24,487 bases of DNA from contig CAZUDI010000057.1 in assembly GCA_964618975.1 (NCBI GenBank), forward strand, positions 1 through 24,487, written 5' to 3'. Both the position numbers and the translations under genes were made by a program. Under the pieces are notes generated by a model. That model did not search any database. It saw only the letters and a program-made list of their open reading frames with translations, and was not told the origin of the DNA. Source of the stretch: CAZUDI01 sp964618975 (GTDB lineage: Bacteria > Desulfobacterota > Desulfomonilia > UBA1062). Positions 7,260 to 13,317 of the stretch are shown in pieces. The stretch's first letter is position 1. Each line of letters begins with the position of its first letter.

Positions 7260-7270
7260 TGGCACTGTCA
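7260..7270. repeat. IS4 target-site duplication, copy 2
   Basis: TGGCACTGTCA, identical to 5842-5852. Confidence 0.9.
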
Positions 7271-7662
7271 TACTTTTTGTTTACCGGAGCTCTTTCTTTC
7301 TCGAAATTCCATTGGATTGTTCTACTCCTGGCCTTTGCCAGTGAATCGGGAATTCTTTCGGGTGCTATATCAGCCCCGTCTACATCATATCCCAGATCTA
7401 AAAGGCAGGTGTGGATGTGTGAAGGATAACTGCCGATATCGAGCACTGTGCCTTTGGGAATGGTTTGCCTGATTATCTTCAGGGCATAAAAATAGCGAAT
7501 CAACTGGCTCTTGAAATATTTGCTGGCATAGTCGTTTCCATCGAGAGAAGAGATGAAGCTACCCAGTTGCATGAGTATTTCAGAGTTTTCTCTGTCATCC
7601 TCTCTATGCTTCTCTAAAGTCTGTGATGCATTATAAGCCGGCATAATAACAATTTTTCTCAT
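7260..7662 (-). pseudogene. Methyltransferase N-terminal part, with a GT2-like start fused in front
   Basis: It contains the SAM-binding motif I region GTVLDIGSYPSHIHTCLLDLGYDVDGADIAP, followed by ARSRTIQWNFEKERAPVNKKYDSA. It is cut by the IS4 element at base 7260, and the remainder is 5258-5852. The first 18 residues (MRKIVIMPAYNASQTLEK) are unrelated to methyltransferases and are a textbook GT2 glycosyltransferase N terminus. The switch to HREDDRENSEILMQL is abrupt. An ancestral GT2 gene has probably been joined to the methyltransferase by deletion. GGAG lies 11 bases before the ATG. Rejoined, the protein would be about 328 residues. Confidence 0.85.
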
Positions 7663-7750
7663 GGCTTATTTGCTCCAGTATATTTGAAATAAAAGAAACA
7701 ATAGTAAATATATAATAGAAGGTATTTCAATTGAACAATGCCATCTGCTG

Positions 7751-7895
7751 AAACCTTTGCACAATTCTGGAGCGAGCGGGTTTTGATTTGGAGCTGATTT
7801 CCGGTGATGGAAGCATTTAGAATGATGATAATATTGCAGAAAAGTGCTATGCTCCTTTCGTCATGTAATGGATGGGGAGGGGAGATATGGGATTC
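7751..7895. repeat. 145-bp direct repeat, copy A
   Basis: It begins AAACCTTTG and ends GGAGATATGGGATTC. It is nearly identical to 8410-8553, with mismatches mainly in the first third. Copy A ends exactly where the GT2 fragment stops resembling its family. Its plus-strand end contains GGGGAGGGGAGAT followed by ATGGGATTC, which looks like a ribosome site and start codon cut off after a few codons. Confidence 0.9.
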
Positions 7896-8246
7896 GGGGA
7901 CGAGCCTGCTGTCATACTGATAATCGGGGTGGAGCATGATGACGATGTCGGCTCCTCTTTTGAGCGCCTCGTCATAGCAGGTCTTCTGATTGGCGCCGTA
8001 GCCGCCGTTCTTCTCATGCTCCAAGACCACTAGCCCGAGTCTCTTCACAACCTCCACGGTGTTGTCCATGCTGCAGTCGTCGACCAGGATGATCTCATCA
8101 ACATATCCGGGAGGAAGGTCATACAGTGTTCTTTCAAGGGTTTTTACGGCGTTGTAGGAAGGCATTACAACAATTTTTTTTGTGCCTGGCGCGCTTTGAT
8201 AATCTGACGAGAAGTCACTTCTTTTGAGTAGTCCGGGGGCCCTCAT
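7896..8246 (-). pseudogene. GT2 glycosyltransferase, N-terminal fragment
   Basis: The ATG at 8246 has AAAGGAGG eight bases upstream. The frame reads KKIVVMPSYNAVKTLERTL, DEIILVDDCSMDNT and GGYGANQKTCYDEALKRGAD, then IVIMLHPDYQYDSRLVPE. These are the nucleotide-sugar-binding start, the DDxS motif and the DYQYD metal-binding region of DPM1-like GT2 enzymes. At base 7896 the family sequence ends and the frame continues into the direct repeat (SHISPPHPLH...) to a stop at 7659. The C-terminal half, including the acceptor-binding and any membrane part, is gone. The enzyme would have served polysaccharide or lipid-linked sugar synthesis, together with the methyltransferase downstream. Confidence 0.87.
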
Positions 8247-8409
8247 TCCCAACCTCCTTTAACAATCATCAAGGTATTTCACCAATGAAATTAAAAAAGT
8301 AACACTGTTGTTTATTTGCTGTAAAACACTCTCCAAGAAATAACTATATAAAAATTATAGTATGATTAGATTATAATAAATTAATAGCTTAAATCAATAG
8401 AAAGATTTG

Positions 8410-8553
8410 AAACCTTTGATAATTCTGGAGCGAGCGGGATCAGATCTGGAGCTGATTTACGCTGATGGAAGCATTTAGAATGATGATAATATTGCAGAAA
8501 AGTGCTATACTCCTTTCGTCATGTAATGGATGGGGAGGGGAGATATGGGATTC
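8410..8553. repeat. 145-bp direct repeat, copy B
   Basis: Partner of 7751-7895. The sequence continues as ATGGGATTCAAGGAATACG. The short frame MGFKEYERNMSFLDYELRK runs on but soon turns into the antisense of the tRNA gene, so it is at best the first codons of a lost gene. The two copies bracket the truncated GT2 gene and its AT-rich upstream region (8254-8409). Confidence 0.9.
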
Positions 8554-8700
8554 AAGGAATACGAGAGGAACATGAGTTTTCTGGATTATGAGTTGAGGAA
8601 GACCATGGGGACATCCCGGACGCAAAGGTTTCGTGTTAGCTATAACGCTAGCTGCGAATTTATTGTTCAGGGGGGGGATTTTGTGGAATGGCTTAAAAGC

Positions 8701-8776
8701 TGGTGCCGAGGGACGGAATTGAACCGCCGACACGGGGATTTTCAGTCCCCTGCTCTACCGACTGAGCTACCTCGGC
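8701..8776 (-). tRNA. tRNA-Phe (GAA), CCA encoded
   Basis: Read on the minus strand. The acceptor GCCGAGG pairs with CCTCGGC, followed by ACCA. The D arm is GCTCAGTCGGTAGAGC. The anticodon arm GGGGA-CTGAAAA-TCCCC carries GAA. The T loop is TTCAATT. The gene is 76 bases and the 3' CCA is encoded (8703-8701). No second copy of its 3' end is visible in the window, so it is not shown to be a used attachment site. Confidence 0.97.
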
Positions 8777-8786
8777 ACTAGGGGGA

Positions 8787-8815
8787 TTTCTATTGAATTT
8801 GGTGGGGCTTGTCAA
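8787..8815 (-). promoter_or_regulatory. Sigma-70 promoter of tRNA-Phe
   Basis: On the minus strand TTGACA (8815-8810) is followed after 17 bases by TAGAAA (8792-8787). This would start transcription about four bases before the tRNA 5' end. A C-rich stretch (TCCCCC) lies between the -10 box and the gene, as in many stable-RNA promoters. Confidence 0.7.
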
Positions 8816-8846
8816 GGATTTTGTCTTTTGAAAATAGAGAATTTAT

Positions 8847-8885
8847 CAGGAGAACCGCATGGTCGTCGACCATGCGGTTCTCCTG
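8847..8885. repeat. 39-bp near-perfect palindrome (19-bp arms)
   Basis: The arm CAGGAGAACCGCATGGTCG (8847-8865) is followed by a single T and its exact reverse complement (8867-8885). It lies about 30 bases upstream of the tRNA-Phe -35 box. There is no T run for a terminator on either side. Confidence 0.9.
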
Positions 8886-9110
8886 CCTTGTGGGACGCCC
8901 AGTTTCCGTTTTCAAGGTGGCGGCCTTGAAATACAGGCAACTCAGGAAGGTGGAGTCTTCTGAACCAGCCATTCGGCATGAGGGGAAAGAGCGCCACCCC
9001 CTTTATGGGCTAGGGGAGGGAGTGAAACGCGGCCAGAGCGAACCCCTGTTCCTGAAAATGCTGATCAAAGCTGAATGCATATGTCAAGGTCCGGTAATGG
9101 AGGAAACCCC

Positions 9111-9155
9111 TGCCTGCCTGCGGCGGCAAGGGGCGGCAGTGCCCCGAGGTTCATA
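9111..9155 (+). repeat. Dispersed intergenic hairpin repeat, copy R1
   Basis: It reads TGCCTGCCTGCGGCGGCAAG, then GGGCGGCAGTGCCCCGAGGTTCAT. The GCGGCGG hairpin arm and the final CCC-GAGGTTCAT box are shared with copies near 13.0, 13.15, 17.0, 17.2 and 18.2 kb. The rest of 8777-9249 holds only the tRNA promoter, the palindrome and the vapBC promoter region. The open frame through it has no recognisable protein. Confidence 0.5.
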
Positions 9156-9213
9156 TGTTTGATGAACCACTTTCTATTGTTGATGATGGTTGATTGAATC
9201 TTATCGATCGTGA

Positions 9214-9228
9214 TATCGTAAAACGATA
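9214..9228. promoter_or_regulatory. Palindromic operator of the toxin-antitoxin pair
   Basis: TATCGT-AAA-ACGATA is a perfect 6-3-6 inverted repeat 21 bases before the antitoxin ATG. A worn second palindrome (TATCGATCGTGATA, from 9202) lies next to it. AbrB-type antitoxins usually bind such sites to repress their own operon. Confidence 0.6.
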
Positions 9229-9249
9229 ATAATCCATGGAGGTGCAGTT

Positions 9250-9456
9250 ATGCAAAAGGTGACAGTATCACCTAAATATCAAATCGTCATACCAAAGCCG
9301 ATCCGGGAGGCCCTGAGTCTTCGTCCGGGCCAGAAGATGCAGGTAATTGCGTATGCCGGACGTATCGAACTCGTGCCGGAACGAGATATCAGGGAACTGC
9401 GTGGATTTCTCAAGGGAATCAATACGGAGTTTATCCGCGAGGAAGACAGGCTGTGA
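9250..9456 (+). CDS. AbrB/SpoVT-type antitoxin (VapB-like)
   Basis: 68 residues. The SpoVT/AbrB swapped-hairpin domain fills the N terminus: VTVSPKYQIVIPKPIREALSLRPGQKMQV, with the classic KYQIVIPK...R core. The C-terminal tail (about residues 46-68) would wrap and block the toxin. GGAGGTG lies before the ATG. Its stop overlaps the toxin start by four bases (GTGA), so the two are coupled. The palindrome upstream is the likely autoregulatory site. The family also pairs with MazF-type toxins, but here the partner is a PIN protein. Confidence 0.92.
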   Translation: MQKVTVSPKYQIVIPKPIREALSLRPGQKMQVIAYAGRIELVPERDIRELRGFLKGINTEFIREEDRL

Positions 9457-9839
9457 ATATCGTGGATTCTTCCGGCTGGCTTGCATATTTTGCCGATGAG
9501 CCCAATGCGGAACATTTTCTGACCCCTCTGATGGATCCTGCCTCACTTGTCGTGCCAACAATAACGCTATACGAAGTATTCAAGGTGGTTCTCAGGGAAT
9601 CGACCGAAGATGATGCGATGCAGGCGATTATTGCCATGCAGAAAGGAATGGTTGTGGATTTGAATGTATCATTGGCGCTGGCTGCTTCAAGGCTGAGTCT
9701 GGAACATAACCTGCCAATGGCGGACAGTATTATCCTCGCCACGGCACAGGCCTTCGGCGCTACCCTGTGGACCCAGGACTCAGATTTTCAAGATATAAGC
9801 AATGTGAGGTACTTTCCCAAGGAACGCGTCAGAGCATGA
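9453..9839 (+). CDS. PIN-domain toxin (VapC-like ribonuclease)
   Basis: 128 residues, one PIN domain. The acidic metal-binding residues are visible: D5 (MNIVDSSGWL), E41 (ITLYEVFK), D91 (LPMADSIILATA) and D109 (WTQDSDF). VapC toxins cleave tRNA or rRNA sites, and the target cannot be told from sequence. It starts with GTG inside the antitoxin stop region. The gene is full length and intact. It lies between tRNA-Phe and an integrase gene, a typical accessory position. Confidence 0.93.
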   Translation: MNIVDSSGWLAYFADEPNAEHFLTPLMDPASLVVPTITLYEVFKVVLRESTEDDAMQAIIAMQKGMVVDLNVSLALAASRLSLEHNLPMADSIILATAQAFGATLWTQDSDFQDISNVRYFPKERVRA

Positions 9840-10236
9840 TTGGGGCACATAAACTCCTGCCGTGGCGTTCCGGAATACGGCCTGTTCCCCGCGCAGGTTG
9901 CTCAAGGCGGTTTGGCTGCGGAAATGGCACGGGATGCACGTTGAAGTGCTTGAGAGGCTAATTCACCGCCACTCGCGGCGGCGAGGAGCTTCCAAGGCTT
10001 GAGCTGAATTTAATACCATGATTGACCGGATCCCGTTCAAGCTGTTTGTGGATCTTCCCCTGGTGGAGACCTCGCCGGAGCCCCGGATATATTGTTTCCG
10101 ATCCGCAGGCCTTTATTCTGAAGGAAGAGCAGGTGCCGGGTGCCGGCAGAGGGCGGACGCAAGGGGGCCTGAGGGCGAGGACCTTGACGGCCGCCCCTTT
10201 CCGGGACCATGCAGCTGGGGGAACCAGGGAGGTGCC
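9840..10236. other. Intergenic region before the integrase gene
   Basis: No gene that I can support. A longer integrase frame begins at 10018, but its first 73 residues are low-complexity and unlike the family. A hairpin (CCGCCACTCGCGGCGG, 9966-9981) resembles the first part of the dispersed repeat. No terminator is evident after the toxin gene. Confidence 0.6.
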
Positions 10237-11157
10237 ATGCGGACCGCAAAGCCGGAAGGGCCGACGATTGACGTTCTGCTCGAGGACTTCGTCCTCGACT
10301 ACCGCATCAACAAGCGCAGGTCCCTGCGGCGCGCGCTGAGCAGCCTTTCCCACCTGCGCCCTTTCTTTGAGGGACGGCCCGCCGTCTCGATCACTACCCC
10401 GCTCGTCAAGCGCTACATCGCGCGGCGCCTGGAGGAGGGGGCGGCCAATGCCACCATCAACCGCGAGTTGGCGGCCCTGAAGCGTTCGTTCAGTCTGGCG
10501 GCGCGGCAGACCCCGCCCCTGGTGGACAGCGTCCCTTTCATCCCCACCCTGCAGGAGGACAATGTGCGCACGGGATTCTTCGAACATGGGGAGTTCCTGG
10601 CCCTGAGGGAGGCTCTGCCCGAATACCTCAGGGGCTTTACGACCTTTGCCTACAAGAGCGGGTGGCGCCTGGAGGAGATCGAGGGCCTCACCTGGGACAA
10701 GGTGGATCTCGATCTCGGGCTGGTGCGGCTCGAACCCGGCGAGACCAAGAATCGTGATGCCCGCAGCGTCTACCTCGACAGCGAGCTTGCCGGCATCTTC
10801 AGGTCTCTGTGGATGCGGCGCGCGGGAAACAGCCTTCCTTACGTTTTTCTGAACGCCCGCGGGAATGAACGGCTCAAGAGCTTCCGCAAGACCTGGCTGA
10901 GGGCCTGCAGGGCGGCCGGCATCCCTGCCAGGCACTTCCATGACCTGCGGCGCACGGCGGTGCGCAACATGGTGCGCGCCGGCGTGCCGGAACGGGTGGC
11001 CATGACTCTCTCCGGCCACCGTACCCGTTCGGTCTTCGAGCGCTACAACATCGTCAACGAGGATGACCTGCGTCAGGCCTCCGCCCGGCAGGAGGCCTAC
11101 CTCAGGCGGCGCGAGGCACGTCTTAAGACCCGCAGGGAATCGAAGCGGGAAGCTTAG
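10237..11157 (+). CDS. Tyrosine recombinase / phage-type integrase
   Basis: 306 residues from the ATG at 10237, which has GGGAGGT just upstream. The N-terminal SAM-like core-binding domain spans about residues 10-95 (LLEDFVLDYRINK, NATINRELAALKRSF). The catalytic domain shows the full set R144 (SGWRLEEI), K171, H235 and R238 (HDLRRTAV), H261 (SGHRT) and Y270 (FERYNIVNEDD). It is therefore probably active in site-specific strand exchange. It has no excisionase or phage genes nearby. The tRNA-Phe gene 1.5 kb away is a possible target, but no direct repeats support that. Its high GC matches the genes to the right rather than the mobile elements to the left. Confidence 0.93.
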   Translation: MRTAKPEGPTIDVLLEDFVLDYRINKRRSLRRALSSLSHLRPFFEGRPAVSITTPLVKRYIARRLEEGAANATINRELAALKRSFSLAARQTPPLVDSVPFIPTLQEDNVRTGFFEHGEFLALREALPEYLRGFTTFAYKSGWRLEEIEGLTWDKVDLDLGLVRLEPGETKNRDARSVYLDSELAGIFRSLWMRRAGNSLPYVFLNARGNERLKSFRKTWLRACRAAGIPARHFHDLRRTAVRNMVRAGVPERVAMTLSGHRTRSVFERYNIVNEDDLRQASARQEAYLRRREARLKTRRESKREA

Positions 11158-11258
11158 GCCTCCGGGGTGTGCCTTCATCCCGGACGGATGCCTGGGGCAG
11201 GGGCACGCCTGTATCAAGATCCGGGGCTTATGGGATCTAATGATCGGAACGCGGTTTC

Positions 11259-12803
11259 CTAATCCGACGCAAGCAAGGCTTTCTTGTCGATTTTTCCCGA
11301 GCTCGTCCGCGGCAGACAGGGAATAAAAACTATGTATTTCGGGACCATGAAGGATTCCAGATTGTTCACGCAGTGGGCCAGCACGGCCTTTGCCTCGAGC
11401 GGGCTCCCGGCCTCTTTCACGATCACGGCCTTGATGGCCTGTCCCAGCAGTTCGTCTGGCACAGGGATGACGGCGGCATCGATGACCCCGTCAATCTCGT
11501 ACAGCACGTTCTCCACCTCTCTGGGGCTCACGCGCTCGCCGCGGGTCTTGATCAGGTCGCCCTTCCTTGATACGAAGTAGAGGAATCCCTCCTCGTCCAT
11601 CTTGAAGAGATCTCCGGTGAAGAGCAGGACCTCCCCGGGAGTGGATCCCGGTTTGAGGCATCTGGCCGTCTCCTGCGGATCTTTCCAATACCCGCGCATG
11701 ACATGCGAGCCGCGCACCACCAGCTCGCCTACCTTGTTGGGGCCGACTTTGGCCCCCTTTCTATCCACAATGAATACCTCCGTGTTGGGTATGGCGATAC
11801 CCACGGAATCAGGTCTGCGGTCGATCTCGGGGGGAGGAAGGTAGGCGACGCGTTTGCATTCCGAGAGCCCGTACATGGAGTAGATTGCAACATAGGGGAA
11901 TGCTTCCCGTAACTGCTTGATATGGTTGACCGGGAATGCGGCAGCCGTGTTCGAGAAATACCTCAGGCTGGGCAGTTTGTAGTCCTTCAGGTTCTTCAGC
12001 CGCAGGAGCATTGAGAAGATGGTGGGCACCCCGGGAAAGGCGGTGACCTCTTCCCTGACCATCCTGTCGATGACGACGTAGGGGAAGGTGAAAGATTTTT
12101 CCAGGACGAGGGTGCCGCCGAACTTGAAGCACATGAGGACCTGATAAAGGCCGTAGTCGAAGGAAAGCGGAAGGACGTTGAGGATGATGTCTTCTTCGGT
12201 GTTTTCCAGGTAAGCGATAATGGAACTGGCGGCTGTGACCATATTCAGGTGGGTCATCATGATGCCCTTGGGGTCGGCCGTGGTGCCCGAGGTATAGATG
12301 ATGGTAGCCAGGTCGTAGTCGATACATTTGATCCGGGGGTCATGCGTCGGGGACGTGGAGATGAACTGCCGCCAAGGGACGTAGGGGGGTGCTGTCCCGG
12401 CAGGGCATGGGGCTTCATCACACAGGATCACCCCGATAAGGGAGTTCACCTCTGAGGCGGCGGTCGTTACGATGGGGAGTCTGCTCGCGCAGGTTATGAG
12501 AAAGCTGGCCTCCAGATGATTAAGAATATAGTGAAGCTTTCTGGTCTTGAGGGTGGGATTGAGACAGGAGAAGATCCCGCCGGCCTTCAGTACGCCGAAG
12601 AGGGAGACGACCGATTCGACGGAATTATCCAGGAAGATGGCGACCCGGTCTCCCCTCTTCAGGCCCGCCGTGATGAGCGCATGGGCAAGCCGGTTCGCCT
12701 CCGCATTGATGTGTTCGTATGAAAGCCGCCTCTCCCCGAAGACGAGGGCAGTCTTTTGCGGCAGCCTGCGGGAGCTGGATTCGAGGAAGTGATGGACCAG
12801 CAT
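11259..12803 (-). CDS. AMP-forming acyl-CoA synthetase / ligase
   Basis: 514 residues of the ANL superfamily, which activate a carboxylic acid as acyl-adenylate and pass it to CoA or a carrier protein. The P-loop YTSGTTADPKG is at about residues 170-180 and YGLSEC at 311-316. TGD is at 396-398 and the hinge SRKGDLIKTRGERVSP follows from 412. The A10 lysine is in PRTSSGKIDKK (K504). All core motifs are present. The start is the ATG at 12803 with GAGG five bases upstream; a GTG two codons earlier overlaps that site. The N terminus (MLVHHFLESSSRRLP) resembles the acyl-CoA ligases associated with exosortase A systems, but no exosortase gene is in view, so the substrate is open. It stands alone, convergent with the integrase gene. 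Confidence 0.93.
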   Translation of the reverse strand: MLVHHFLESSSRRLPQKTALVFGERRLSYEHINAEANRLAHALITAGLKRGDRVAIFLDNSVESVVSLFGVLKAGGIFSCLNPTLKTRKLHYILNHLEASFLITCASRLPIVTTAASEVNSLIGVILCDEAPCPAGTAPPYVPWRQFISTSPTHDPRIKCIDYDLATIIYTSGTTADPKGIMMTHLNMVTAASSIIAYLENTEEDIILNVLPLSFDYGLYQVLMCFKFGGTLVLEKSFTFPYVVIDRMVREEVTAFPGVPTIFSMLLRLKNLKDYKLPSLRYFSNTAAAFPVNHIKQLREAFPYVAIYSMYGLSECKRVAYLPPPEIDRRPDSVGIAIPNTEVFIVDRKGAKVGPNKVGELVVRGSHVMRGYWKDPQETARCLKPGSTPGEVLLFTGDLFKMDEEGFLYFVSRKGDLIKTRGERVSPREVENVLYEIDGVIDAAVIPVPDELLGQAIKAVIVKEAGSPLEAKAVLAHCVNNLESFMVPKYIVFIPCLPRTSSGKIDKKALLASD

Positions 12804-12972
12804 GCACACCTCCTGGCTTCTGGAAAATGTGCCGAGAAGGCTCCCTCTCCCGGGAGGGGGCCTTGTGGCAGCGCAAGGGGTCCCTCAATGATCCTGCCCG
12901 CTCTAACAGCCGTGCAGCCGATGGCTTTGTCGATGCCTCATGCCCCTGCTTTTAATAGCTATGTGCCTAACT

Positions 12973-13024
12973 CCCCGCTGCTTGCAGCGGAAAGCAGGGT
13001 CCTTACGCTCGTCCTGGGGTTCAT
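12973..13024 (+). repeat. Dispersed intergenic hairpin repeat, copy R2
   Basis: CCCCGCTGCTTGCAGCGG forms a hairpin (CCGCTG/CAGCGG). GCAGGGTCC follows, then GTCCTGGGGTTCAT. The final box is nearly the same as in R4. Confidence 0.6.
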
Positions 13025-13129
13025 GCCCCTGATTGTCCGATGCCGATGTTCCCACAATAATACAGTTACCGATCGGGGAGGGAAGGGGTGATCTGCTAAT
13101 GGATAAAGCGTGTGCGGATGATTCCCCTG

Positions 13130-13174
13130 CCGCTGGCGGCGGCATGCAGGGGCGGAAACTGTCCCGGGGCATCA
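13130..13174 (+). repeat. Dispersed intergenic hairpin repeat, copy R3
   Basis: CCGCTGGCGGCGGCATGCAG is followed by GGGCGG and TGTCCCGGGGCATCAT. It has the same layout as R1 and lies 105 bases after R2. Confidence 0.5.
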
Positions 13175-13317
13175 TCCCCGTGCTCTGCCTGGAACATGCC
13201 GGGTATCATTTTCACGATCCCGGCGACCGGCGCGGTTTCCTGCCAGCCTTGAGCGTACGTGACATCTGGTGATGGCTGAGCCCGGGTCCTCTGTGCGTAC
13301 GGGGAGGGGATTGGCCC

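Larger units (their letters stand above)
12804..13317. other. Intergenic region with two dispersed repeats
   Basis: No gene supported; the short frames here have no family look or ribosome sites. It lies between the ligase start and the hrpB end (both minus). It holds repeat copies R2 and R3 and a short palindrome CTCCCGGGAG near 12847. Confidence 0.6.

Noticed and set aside
8701..8776. tRNA-Phe as attachment site for the integrase at 10237
   Set aside because: I found no second copy of the tRNA 3' end in the window, and the integrase is 1.5 kb away with other genes between.
8530..8781. 83-residue frame from repeat copy B towards the tRNA
   Set aside because: Its C-terminal part (CRGTELNRRHGDFQSPALPTELP) is the familiar false translation of the antisense strand of a tRNA gene. 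Only the first codons may be a remnant.
8809..9162. 117-residue plus-strand frame
   Set aside because: Covers the tRNA promoter, the palindrome and repeat R1; no ribosome site or family match.
9922..9940. Sigma-54-like ATGGCACGGGATGCACG
   Set aside because: GG to GC spacing is 8, not 10, which sigma-54 does not tolerate.
9958..11217. 419-residue minus-strand frame
   Set aside because: Antisense to the integrase gene; no domain seen.
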